The position numbers and the translations under genes were made by a program. The notes under the pieces are model-generated. The model ran no database searches and was not told where the DNA came from. It was given only the letters and a program-made list of their open reading frames with translations. Shown here in pieces: positions 31,023 to 36,698 of a stretch of 36,698 nt of DNA. The DNA lies in contig JAVBQK010000095.1 of the NCBI GenBank assembly GCA_031549105.1, positions 1 through 36,698 on the forward strand, read 5' to 3'. How positions within the stretch are numbered: the stretch's first letter is position 1; every line of letters begins with the position of its first letter. Source of the DNA: Avichristensenella sp031549105 (GTDB lineage Bacteria > Bacillota > Clostridia > Christensenellales > Aristaeellaceae).

Positions 31023-32121
31023 GCAGCACGGACGACGCCACCGCCGTGAACGGCGCAACCGTCACCAGACCGAAAGAGCCGACGAGCGTAATCAGCACCT
31101 CGCTGGCCACATATTTTAGGTTTACGATGTCGATAATCGGCGTGCCCTGTCCTGCAAAATACATCAGCAGCGACAGGTAGCTGCCTGAATACGCCAGCAT
31201 CAGCGTGGTGGTCATCGTGCCAATGACGTTGCGGCCGACCGAAAAACCGGACAGCATCAGTGCCTTGCACCCGATATCCGGGCGGTGCTGCCGCACCTCC
31301 TCGCACGCGGAGGCGATGTCCATGCTCAGGTCCATCAGCGCGCCGGAATTGGCGATGAACACCATCGCAAAGAAGATATCGCGCAGGTTGATCTGCATGT
31401 GCTGCTGCGCGATGAGCGGTACCACATACGGCAGGTTGCTCCCATCCAGCTTTAGCAGCGACCCGAACAGCATCGACAGCAGGCACGTAACGCCCGTCCC
31501 CAGCAGCGACCCCAGGATGGCGACCAGCGATATCCGGGAAAGCCCCGCCACCAGCAGGTCGATCATCACCGTCAGCAGCGTCACCACCAGCAGCGCGCCC
31601 AAAATAGGCGAGTACCCCACAAGCATCCACGGGATCAGCAGCTTCCACACAACCATCACGCTGGCCACCAGCGATATCAGCGCGCCCAACCCGCTAAACC
31701 CCGCAAACGCAATCAGCAGCACCCCGAACAGCGCAAAGAGCAGCCCCTGCATGCCCAGCCGGTAATGGTCAATCAACGTCACAGCCTGCAGCGTGCCGTC
31801 CTTCGCGTATAGCGCCGCGAGCCCCCTGTCGCCCGCCTCGAACAGCTTATCCTTGTCCAGCGCGCTGTTGAGGTGGTTGACTGCGGTGATCTTTGTCCCC
31901 TTATACTCACCCTCCAGAACCTCCACCTCACAGCTCTGCGCACCGGAGTACGCAATGCCCAGCGGGGACAGCTGGTCATTGTTCACCGAGAGCACGCGCA
32001 CCTGCGCGCGCGGCGCGGGCGTAGTGCCGCTGAGCGCCGGTCCGGACGGCAAAAACCCCAGCAGAATGCAGCCCAAGCCCACCACCAGGCAAAATATCCA
32101 GTTCCGTCTCTTCTTTGTCAT
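30970..32121 (-). CDS. YibE/F-like multi-pass membrane protein
   Basis: Predicted 383-residue membrane protein. An N-terminal hydrophobic segment (~8-27) is followed by an extracellular beta-rich part with QVRVLSVNNDQ and CEVEVLEGEYKGTKITAVNHL. Seven or so membrane segments follow, with GSLLGTGVTCLLSML, IFFAMVFIANSGALMDLSMDIAS and NVIGTMTTTLMLAYSGS; these are characteristic of YibE/F proteins, whose function is unknown. The ribosome binding site (GAGGAG) is rather far (~11 bases) from ATG 32121. It lies 80 bases downstream of the phosphatase gene. Its 3' end overlaps the convergent exchanger gene. Confidence 0.88.
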   Translation of the reverse strand: MTKKRRNWIFCLVVGLGCILLGFLPSGPALSGTTPAPRAQVRVLSVNNDQLSPLGIAYSGAQSCEVEVLEGEYKGTKITAVNHLNSALDKDKLFEAGDRGLAALYAKDGTLQAVTLIDHYRLGMQGLLFALFGVLLIAFAGFSGLGALISLVASVMVVWKLLIPWMLVGYSPILGALLVVTLLTVMIDLLVAGLSRISLVAILGSLLGTGVTCLLSMLFGSLLKLDGSNLPYVVPLIAQQHMQINLRDIFFAMVFIANSGALMDLSMDIASACEEVRQHRPDIGCKALMLSGFSVGRNVIGTMTTTLMLAYSGSYLSLLMYFAGQGTPIIDIVNLKYVASEVLITLVGSFGLVTVAPFTAVASSVLLRREAPASRCTRHNTEA

Positions 32122-32144
32122 GTAATGTGACGCTCCTCTATACG

Positions 32145-32201
32145 AAAAAAAGGGAACGCTGGGGGACGCTGTCCCCTTGCGTCCCCCGTCCTCCCTGTCC
32201 C
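32145..32201. repeat. Degenerate fragment of the two-hairpin repeat
   Basis: GGGAACGC followed by TGGGGGACGCTGTCCCC and a second GTCCCCC stretch copies the first half of the element A module in diverged form. It fills the gap between the YibE/F and phosphatase genes. No T run. Confidence 0.55.
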
Positions 32202-33671
32202 TCAGTCCCCCAGCCCCATCACCTTCATCGTCTTGAAGAAGATGTCCGTGTTGTCGTAGCTGCCGGAGAAGATGCCTGCGCCCACGCCCGTCGCGTATAC
32301 GGGAATCTGCAGGCCGGTGTGTGCGTAGGAGGTGTAGGCGATGCCCGCCTTGTTGTTCAGGATGTGGGAGACGGCCATGCTCAGCGGTTCGTACCCGCCG
32401 TAGGACAGGGCTTCGGCATTGCCGAGCACGCGCGTGCTCTTGTCCAGCATGCTGAGCCTGTACGCATCCGTCAGCGAGGCGATCTCCGCTGCGGTCAGGG
32501 TGAGCGGCTGGTCAGCCTCGGTGGTCAGGCCGTAGTACGCCTCGATCACTTCCAGCGCGGCAGCGAAATCCGCCTTGTCCTCACGCATCTGGGCGATTAC
32601 CTGGTCGAAATACAGGTAGGAGATGGTCTGGCTGCTCAGGTAGCTGAAGTGGGTGTCATAGGCCGTCGCCGCAAAGCCGACCGTCAGGCCGCCGGTCTCA
32701 TGGTCGCCTGTGACGATGATCAGCGTCTCGTCCGGATGCTCCGCCGCAAAGTCGATCGCTACCTGCACCGCGTCGGAGAAGGCCAGCGTCTCGCCGATCG
32801 CCGTCCGGCCGTCGTTGGCGTGGCAGCTCCAGTCAACTTTGCCGCCCTCGGCCATCAGGAAGAAGCCGTTTTCATTGTCCAGCACGCGGATGGCGGTTTC
32901 CACATACTCAGCCAGGCTCATCGAATCGCCGCCCGCCGCAACGGTGCGCTGGCGATCGATTTCGTACTGCATCGCCATGGAGGCATCGGGGTCCTCGGCC
33001 AGCGCCAGCACCGGGCCGCTTTCGGCGGTCAGCGCGCGGATGGCGTCGTTCGTATCCACCACGGTGTATCCGTTTTCAGCAGCGAGCTCGTACACGTCGG
33101 GCTGGTCGCCTTCCGCGCCGGTCGGCTGCAGGAAGCGCCCGCCGCCCAGAAAGTCGAGCAAACCGCCGGTCACCGCCTGCACCGAGATATCATAATAGAG
33201 GCTGCGGCTGGTGGACTTGGCGTAATAAGCCGCGGGCGTGGCATGGTCCAGCGACACGCTGGTGACAACGCCGATCTTCTTGCCGGCCTCCTTCGCGTAC
33301 TCGGTGATGAGCGTGAAGGGATCGGTCAGCTCGGTATTATAGTTGATCACGCCCGAGAGCGTCTTATTGCCCGACGCCATCGACGACGCGGTGGACGCGG
33401 AATCCGGGCAGAAGGACGTGGCGTCATAGGTAGTCATGATGCCGACATTGGTAAAGCCAGTGAACGAAAGCGGCGCGGGCGTGGGAACGGTGGCATCCGG
33501 GTTGTTCAGCGTACCCAGATAGTACTGCGTGGCGCTGATCTGCGGGCTGCCCATGCCATCGCCGATGAACATGAACACGTACTTGGGTGCTGCGGCATCC
33601 TGCGCCATCACCTGGGGAACCAGGGCAAACAGGCATACCAGGGCCAGCAGGATTGATGCGATTCTCTTCAT
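32202..33671 (-). CDS. Secreted alkaline phosphatase (PhoA type)
   Basis: Predicted 489-residue exported phosphomonoesterase. Signal peptide residues 1-23 end VPQVMAQD. Metal and catalytic motifs are intact: FMFIGDGMG (Asp, metal 2), CPDSASTASSMASG with nucleophile Ser91, SLDHATPAAYYA, FFLMAEGGKVDWSCHAND (Glu/Asp/His), and VTGDHETGGLTVG with Asp-His. A final YAHTGLQIPVYATG carries the last zinc His. It scavenges phosphate from organic esters outside the cell. AGGAGGA lies 7 bases before ATG. Promoter at 33704. No Pho box was recognised. Confidence 0.95.
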   Translation of the reverse strand: MKRIASILLALVCLFALVPQVMAQDAAAPKYVFMFIGDGMGSPQISATQYYLGTLNNPDATVPTPAPLSFTGFTNVGIMTTYDATSFCPDSASTASSMASGNKTLSGVINYNTELTDPFTLITEYAKEAGKKIGVVTSVSLDHATPAAYYAKSTSRSLYYDISVQAVTGGLLDFLGGGRFLQPTGAEGDQPDVYELAAENGYTVVDTNDAIRALTAESGPVLALAEDPDASMAMQYEIDRQRTVAAGGDSMSLAEYVETAIRVLDNENGFFLMAEGGKVDWSCHANDGRTAIGETLAFSDAVQVAIDFAAEHPDETLIIVTGDHETGGLTVGFAATAYDTHFSYLSSQTISYLYFDQVIAQMREDKADFAAALEVIEAYYGLTTEADQPLTLTAAEIASLTDAYRLSMLDKSTRVLGNAEALSYGGYEPLSMAVSHILNNKAGIAYTSYAHTGLQIPVYATGVGAGIFSGSYDNTDIFFKTMKVMGLGD

Positions 33672-33703
33672 GGAATCTTCCTCCTCTTCTCTCTTACGCC
33701 CCC

Positions 33704-33712
33704 ATTATAGCA
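33704..33712 (-). promoter_or_regulatory. Extended -10 promoter for the phosphatase gene
   Basis: On the minus strand TGCTATAAT is a perfect extended -10, about 33 bases before the ATG at 33671. The -35 region is poor, fitting an activated or extended -10 promoter. Confidence 0.7.
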
Positions 33713-33776
33713 TGCCAATGTCGGAGGAAAACATAGTGAAGGTAAAGCCTGTGTAATGTGTCCGCCGTACGGAAAT

Positions 33777-33803
33777 AAAAAAACGGCGGCATCTCTGCCG
33801 CCG
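33777..33803 (-). terminator. Intrinsic terminator of the small RNA
   Basis: Minus-strand stem CGGCGGCA/TGCCGCCG with a 4-base loop, then TTTTTTT (33783-33777). Confidence 0.9.
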
Positions 33804-33917
33804 CCCAAATTACCGCTCGACACGTCTAACCGTCGCCATCAGCGCCGAGTGGTGCTTGGAAGGGATACCACTTACGCACCACCCCTTTCTGAAGATTTTT
33901 CTAACCGTGCACGTTAG
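33777..33917 (-). ncRNA. Unidentified stand-alone small RNA, ~140 nt
   Basis: A complete transcription unit without a convincing gene: a perfect promoter upstream, about 140 bases, and a strong terminator (8-bp stem 33784-33791 / 33796-33803, then seven T on the minus strand). Predicted structure: a 9-bp stem GGGUGGUGC/GCACCACUC closing a 20-base loop with GGUAUCCCUUCC, and CUAAC near the 5' end that can pair with either of two GGUUAG copies, both inside a repeated ACGGUUAGA. It is not tRNA, SRP, RNase P or tmRNA by eye. A raiA-type or 6S-type RNA is possible. An 18-codon GTG-started frame inside is a weak coding alternative. Confidence 0.7.
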
Positions 33918-33923
33918 GGTTAC

Positions 33924-33952
33924 AGTATAGCACGGGGAAACCGCGCTGTCAA
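33924..33952 (-). promoter_or_regulatory. Near-consensus sigma-A promoter of the small RNA
   Basis: On the minus strand a perfect TTGACA (33952-33947), an exact 17-bp spacer and TATACT (33929-33924). This is one of the best promoters in the window and lies directly after the His-rich gene, pointing to high constitutive expression. Confidence 0.88.
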
Positions 33953-33989
33953 ACGATGGCAGCAATTCCCTGCGAGACCGCGTCCCCCA

Positions 33990-34541
33990 TCACGCCAGAA
34001 TCATCTCCACCATGTCCGCGCCTGCATCCGTCAGCGCCATGCTGCCCAGTTCCAGCACCGGCGTGTCGAATGCGGCGTCCGGCAGCATCGCCGCCTCCTG
34101 GACGGTTTTGGCGAAATAAGTGTATAGGTCGGAGTTTACGTACTCGGCATACGCATAGCCCTTCAGCCGGATGTCGTAGTCGAGCGTGACAAGGCCGGCG
34201 GCCTCCAGCGACGCCAGCTCCGCGCCCACCGCTTTCACGTGCTCCATCTCGTCAGTCCCCGCGCTCATGTACACGGGCGCCAGTGCGATCGCGTACAGAT
34301 CATCGTTATGTGAGCCTGCCAGCGAGAAGCACGCAACGGGCAGACACTGCCGCTGCGCCAGCGCGAGCAGAAAGTCCACTTGCATGGGCGTCAGGCCCTC
34401 TACGGTCGGAATCTCCGTATGCTCACACCCGCAACCGCAGGCTTCGCCGTGCGCGTGATCGTGATGATGGTGGTGATGCTCGTGTGCGTGTCCCTCTTCG
34501 TGGTGATGGCCGCAGCCGCAATCGTGTTCATTGTGGGGCAT
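33990..34541 (-). CDS. His-rich metal-binding protein of unknown function
   Basis: Predicted 183-residue cytoplasmic protein. Residues 1-42 hold about 17 His, many Cys-Gly pairs (CGCGHHH, CGCGCEH) and Asp/Glu, a strong metal-binding tail like those of nickel, cobalt or zinc chaperones. The rest (44-183) is helical, with TPMQVDFLLALAQRQCLPVACFSL and a winged-helix-like part (ELASLEAAGLVTLDYDIRLKGY). I do not recognise the domain. AAAGGCGG lies before ATG 34541. Its own promoter is at 34573. Possible roles are metal storage, chaperone or metal-dependent regulator; none can be chosen from sequence. Confidence 0.8.
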   Translation of the reverse strand: MPHNEHDCGCGHHHEEGHAHEHHHHHHDHAHGEACGCGCEHTEIPTVEGLTPMQVDFLLALAQRQCLPVACFSLAGSHNDDLYAIALAPVYMSAGTDEMEHVKAVGAELASLEAAGLVTLDYDIRLKGYAYAEYVNSDLYTYFAKTVQEAAMLPDAAFDTPVLELGSMALTDAGADMVEMILA

Positions 34542-34572
34542 TGCTTTTCCGCCTTTCCAAATGCGTTAATTT

Positions 34573-34601
34573 AGTATAGCATGCCCTGCTTGGGGAAGCA
34601 A
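34573..34601 (-). promoter_or_regulatory. Promoter of the His-rich gene
   Basis: On the minus strand TTGCTT (34601-34596), a 17-bp spacer and TATACT (34578-34573), with TG one base before the -10 (extended -10). Confidence 0.7.
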
Positions 34602-34619
34602 ATCCGCTTAAATAGCTGC

Positions 34620-34635
34620 CTGGGGACGTCCCCAG
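34620..34635. repeat. Perfect 16-base palindrome
   Basis: CTGGGGACGTCCCCAG has no loop, so it is better suited to a dimeric protein site or cruciform than to a terminator. It lies upstream of the small helix-turn-helix-like frame. Confidence 0.5.
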
Positions 34636-34662
34636 CCTTGGCGCTGCATTTTGCCGGAGGAA

Positions 34663-34803
34663 ATGAACCTATTAGGTGGCTTTGCCGCGCCGCACAGCAT
34701 GGAAATCCGCTGCCGATACTTCCGGCAGAAATCCCCCATCGACGCGCTTTGCGAGGCGTACGCCCTTTCCGGGGAGACGATTCGCAAAATACTCTGCCGA
34801 TAG
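34663..34803 (+). CDS. Possible 46-residue helix-turn-helix remnant
   Basis: A short frame with GGAGG only 2 bases before its ATG. The C-terminal half, SPIDALCEAYALSGETIRKI followed by LCR, looks like the helix-turn-helix end of small Mor/CD3324-like Clostridial proteins, which end in the same kind of SEKTIRKII motif. The first ~15 residues do not look like that family, which is usually 80-100 residues. It is therefore either a truncated gene or a start-less fragment. The ribosome binding site is too close for a good start. No neighbour gives a functional hint. Confidence 0.35.
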   Translation: MNLLGGFAAPHSMEIRCRYFRQKSPIDALCEAYALSGETIRKILCR

Positions 34804-35083
34804 CGCGCGGAAAAGCCATTCGCCGTTTCGCTCGCACTGATTCGTCAAATATAACCGTATCACCATACGGAGCATACTGCCTGTTGTATACATTGGATGC
34901 TGGAGGGATCAAGTTCCTCCGGCGTTTTGGTATGCATTCCGGGTTCCCCATCTTCCCCACCGCGCGGCCCTTCACCTCTAATGCCCCCTAAACCCGTCGA
35001 ACGCCCCTGTTTTTTCGCGGCACTTTTCAACAGCGGTGGCAGGTCCGGCCCGCCTATACTGGGCGGGCGAAGGAGGGACTGCG
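34804..35083. other. Leader region of the sporulation cluster
   Basis: No gene is seen. A -10 element TATACT (35055-35060) sits between inverted arms CCCGCC (35049-35054) and GGCGGG (35062-35067), about 24 bases before the spoIIGA start. There is no -35 at normal distance, as in the Bacillus spoIIG promoter, which has a wide spacer and needs Spo0A. GTCGAA (34996-35001) and TTCGTCAAA near 34842-34850 are imperfect Spo0A-box-like words. Confidence 0.4.
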
Positions 35084-35794
35084 ATGGCCGTTTGTTACGT
35101 GGAGACCTTCCTACTACAAAACGCTTTCGTGGATGCCGGACTTTTGTGGCTTGCGGCGCTATGGCGCGGCGGGCGGATACGGCCGCTGAGGATCGCCTCC
35201 GGGGCGATGCTGGGGGCCGTGTGGGCGGTGCTTGCGGCGATGCTGGGCGGTGCGCTCCGCTCTGTTCCTGCGCAGGGCGCGGTATCGGCGCTGATGGTGT
35301 GGACAGGCCTTGGGCGTGCGCCCGCTGGGCAGACGGCCAAATCGGCCGGATCGCTGTGGGCGATGGCGATGGTGCTGGGCGGCGCGATGACGCTGGGGGT
35401 TCCGCCGGTGATGGCGGGCGCGACGACGGGCTTCGCGGGCATGGCGATGGTGCGGCGCAAAAACACCCCGCCCCCGCCGAGCGTAACGCTCCTTATATGG
35501 AAGGGAACGGTAGCGCACGCGCTGGACGCGATCGTGGACACCGGTAACCGCGCGCTGGACCCGCTGACGGCCAGGCCCGTGGTGTTCGTGCCGGAGGGGC
35601 TGTTCGATGTCCAGGCCGAGCGGATGCTGATGATCCGCACCGCCGCGGGTGGGCGGCTGCTCCCCTGCTTCCTGCCCGACGGCGCATCGGTAAACGGCAC
35701 GCCAGTACAGGCAATGGTGGCCATCACGCCCAAAGGAATGCTCGACGGCGCGCTCGTCCCCTGGGCGCTGTGCGCGGAAAGGAAGGTTTCATGA
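35084..35794 (+). CDS. spoIIGA: Sigma-E processing peptidase SpoIIGA
   Basis: Predicted 236-residue membrane aspartyl protease that cleaves pro-sigma-E in the mother cell after septation. The N-terminal ~125 residues hold about four or five hydrophobic segments. The C-terminal domain has the protease motif ALDAIVDTGNRALDPLTARP, with the catalytic Asp at 152, and later VVFVPEG and GMLDGALVP. It is clearly shorter than the ~310-residue Bacillus protein, mostly in the C-terminal domain. The ATG at 35084 has AAGGAGGG upstream. The stop overlaps the sigE start (ATGA at 35791-35794), so the enzyme and its substrate are translationally coupled. Confidence 0.93.
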   Translation: MAVCYVETFLLQNAFVDAGLLWLAALWRGGRIRPLRIASGAMLGAVWAVLAAMLGGALRSVPAQGAVSALMVWTGLGRAPAGQTAKSAGSLWAMAMVLGGAMTLGVPPVMAGATTGFAGMAMVRRKNTPPPPSVTLLIWKGTVAHALDAIVDTGNRALDPLTARPVVFVPEGLFDVQAERMLMIRTAAGGRLLPCFLPDGASVNGTPVQAMVAITPKGMLDGALVPWALCAERKVS

Positions 35795-36501
35795 AGGGAA
35801 TCGACCGCCTGCGAAGCGTGATTGCCCGGTTCTTGGCGAAGCTGCTGCCGGGCCGGGTGGACTATATCGGTGGGGCAGATGTGCTGCCCGCGCCGCTCAC
35901 ACGGGAGGAGGAGGAACGGCTTGTGCAAAACTTAAAGACCGACGACGGCCGAGTGCGTGCCGTCCTCATCGAACACAACCTAAGGCTCGTCGCCTACATC
36001 GCGCGCAAATTTGAAAACACCGGCATTGGCATCGAGGATTTGATTTCCATCGGGACCATTGGGCTGATCAAAGCCGTCAACACGTTTGACCCGCTAAAGA
36101 AAATAAAGTTGGCGACCTACGCGTCGCGCTGCATCGAGAATGAAATCCTGATGTACCTGCGCAGAAACAGCCGCTTGCGGCAGGAAGTGTCGCTGGACGA
36201 GCCGCTCAACACCGACTGGGACGGCAACGAGCTGCTGCTCTCGGACGTGCTGGGCACCGAAGATGACACCGTATACCGCAGCATCGAAGAAGATGTCGAA
36301 CGGCAGCTTTTAAAGACGGCGCTGGGCCGTTTGCCCGGGCGCGAGCAGCGCATCATGCGCCTGCGTTTTGGCCTGGAAGGCGGACAAGGCCAGACACAGA
36401 AGGAAGTTGCCGATGCGCTGGGCATATCACAAAGCTATATTTCCCGGCTGGAGAAGAGGATTTTGCATAGGTTGCGCAAAGAAATGGCGCGCATGACATG
36501 A
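35791..36501 (+). CDS. sigE: RNA polymerase sporulation sigma factor sigma-E (pro-form)
   Basis: Predicted 236-residue early mother-cell sigma factor. An amphipathic pro-sequence of ~24 residues precedes VDYIGGADVLPAPLTREEEE, matching the Bacillus YYIGGSEALPPPL cleavage region. Sigma region 2 follows (RLVAYIARKFENTGIGIEDL; IGTIGLIKAVNTFDP; KLATYASRCIENEILMYLRR), then region 3 (RQEVSLDEPLNTDWDGNELL) and region 4 with EVADALGISQSYISRLEKR. GGAAGG lies 5 bases before ATG. It is followed by sigG after 70 bases, the conserved Clostridia/Bacilli order. Confidence 0.97.
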   Translation: MKGIDRLRSVIARFLAKLLPGRVDYIGGADVLPAPLTREEEERLVQNLKTDDGRVRAVLIEHNLRLVAYIARKFENTGIGIEDLISIGTIGLIKAVNTFDPLKKIKLATYASRCIENEILMYLRRNSRLRQEVSLDEPLNTDWDGNELLLSDVLGTEDDTVYRSIEEDVERQLLKTALGRLPGREQRIMRLRFGLEGGQGQTQKEVADALGISQSYISRLEKRILHRLRKEMARMT

Positions 36502-36511
36502 TGCGTGGGCA

Positions 36512-36541
36512 GAATAATCCTTCATCCATACGGCAATAATG
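36512..36541 (+). promoter_or_regulatory. Sigma-F-type promoter of sigG
   Basis: GAATA (36512-36516), a 15-bp spacer and GGCAATAATG (36532-36541) match the sigma-F consensus GHATR / GGnnAnAHTR in every position. In Bacillus sigG is switched on in the forespore by sigma-F. Confidence 0.75.
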
Positions 36542-36571
36542 CTTTCATCCCGAAGATACGGAGGGAAGCCA

Positions 36572-36698
36572 ATGCCGATTAACAAAGTAGAAATTTGCGG
36601 TGTGGACACCTCAACCCTGCCGGTACTAACGAACGAGCGCATGCGCGAGCTGTTCCCGCTGGTGCATGGCGGCGACCAGATCGCGCGCGAGGAGTTCA
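36572..36698 (+). CDS. sigG: RNA polymerase sporulation sigma factor sigma-G (5' part)
   Basis: The first 42 codons, cut by the window edge. INKVEICGVDTSTLPVL is the near-invariant opening of sigma-G and is followed by NERMRELFPLV. GGAGGGAAGCC lies before the ATG. Sigma-G drives late forespore genes. The gene is preceded by a sigma-F-type promoter. Confidence 0.96.
   Translation, partial: MPINKVEICGVDTSTLPVLTNERMRELFPLVHGGDQIAREEF

Noticed and set aside
33790..33900. Small peptide (18 codons from a GTG) inside the small RNA
   Set aside because: The ribosome binding site is nearly adjacent to the start, and the codons fall in paired stem sequence, so RNA structure explains the bases better. 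Left as a weak alternative.
34571..34975. Overlapping open frames on both strands (plus 34581-34991, minus 34571-34975 and 34672-34893)
   Set aside because: They contradict each other, overlap the promoter of the His-rich gene and have no good start sites. I kept only the short 34663-34803 frame, with low confidence.
1..36698. CRISPR arrays, tRNA or rRNA genes, insertion sequences, integrases, prophage genes
   Set aside because: I looked for regularly spaced repeats, cloverleaf-like segments, transposase or integrase motifs and saw none.

Overview
The window looks like a piece of a high-GC (roughly 60 %), endospore-forming member of the Clostridia. The spoIIGA-sigE-sigG sporulation cluster at the right end, YesM/YesN-type two-component regulation and LplB/LplC-type sugar permeases all point to Firmicutes. 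The high GC and the many GC-rich hairpin repeats between genes suggest an uncultured, probably gut-associated lineage such as a Christensenellales-like group; that placement is inference.

Layout, left to right. (1) 147-1844: a lone sugar-type solute-binding protein, ended by a strong bidirectional terminator. (2) 9389 down to 1979, minus strand: operon A, permease, permease, binding protein, two ADP-ribosylglycohydrolase-fold proteins and a FadR-type GntR regulator. (3) 11269 down to 9600, minus: an AtuA-like protein and a DUF4387 protein, translationally coupled. (4) 11450-16784, plus: secreted metallo-beta-lactamase-fold protein, divergent polysaccharide deacetylase, ECF sigma factor with a Cys-rich partner and its own ECF-type promoter, then two URO-D-superfamily proteins that keep zinc/methyltransferase-like HxC motifs. 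(5) 25239 down to 16788, minus: operon B, permease, permease, binding protein, FAD oxidoreductase, GH78 alpha-L-rhamnosidase, TIM-barrel sugar isomerase-like protein. (6) 26009 down to 25437: a secreted chagasin-like protein. (7) 29736 down to 26176: a hemolysin-III family membrane protein, a YesN-type response regulator and a YesM-type sensor kinase. (8) 29826-31022: promoter, yybP-ykoY (Mn2+) riboswitch, attenuator terminator and a CaCA-family cation exchanger. (9) 33671 down to 30970: alkaline phosphatase and a YibE/F membrane protein. (10) 33777-33952, minus: a stand-alone small RNA with an excellent promoter and terminator. (11) 34541 down to 33990: a His-rich protein. (12) 35084-36698: spoIIGA, sigE and the start of sigG.

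How it works together. Operon B reads as a Gram-positive glycan-utilisation locus for rhamnose-capped glycosides. The YesM/YesN pair encoded just upstream is the likely regulator. Operon A is a similar transporter locus, but its catabolic genes are ADP-ribosylglycohydrolase relatives, so its substrate is unclear. Neither operon encodes an ATPase, so both probably share an MsmX-like ATPase encoded elsewhere. The right third has a metal-homeostasis flavour (Mn2+ riboswitch and exchanger, His-rich protein, alkaline phosphatase) before the sporulation cluster.

The most interesting signals are the unidentified small RNA at 33777-33952, the Mn2+ riboswitch placed on a CaCA exchanger, a family of two-hairpin intergenic repeat modules that occurs singly and as large inverted pairs, the paired ADP-ribosylglycohydrolases in a transport operon, and the self-contained ECF sigma module. 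All domain calls are from reading the translated sequence; no database search was run.
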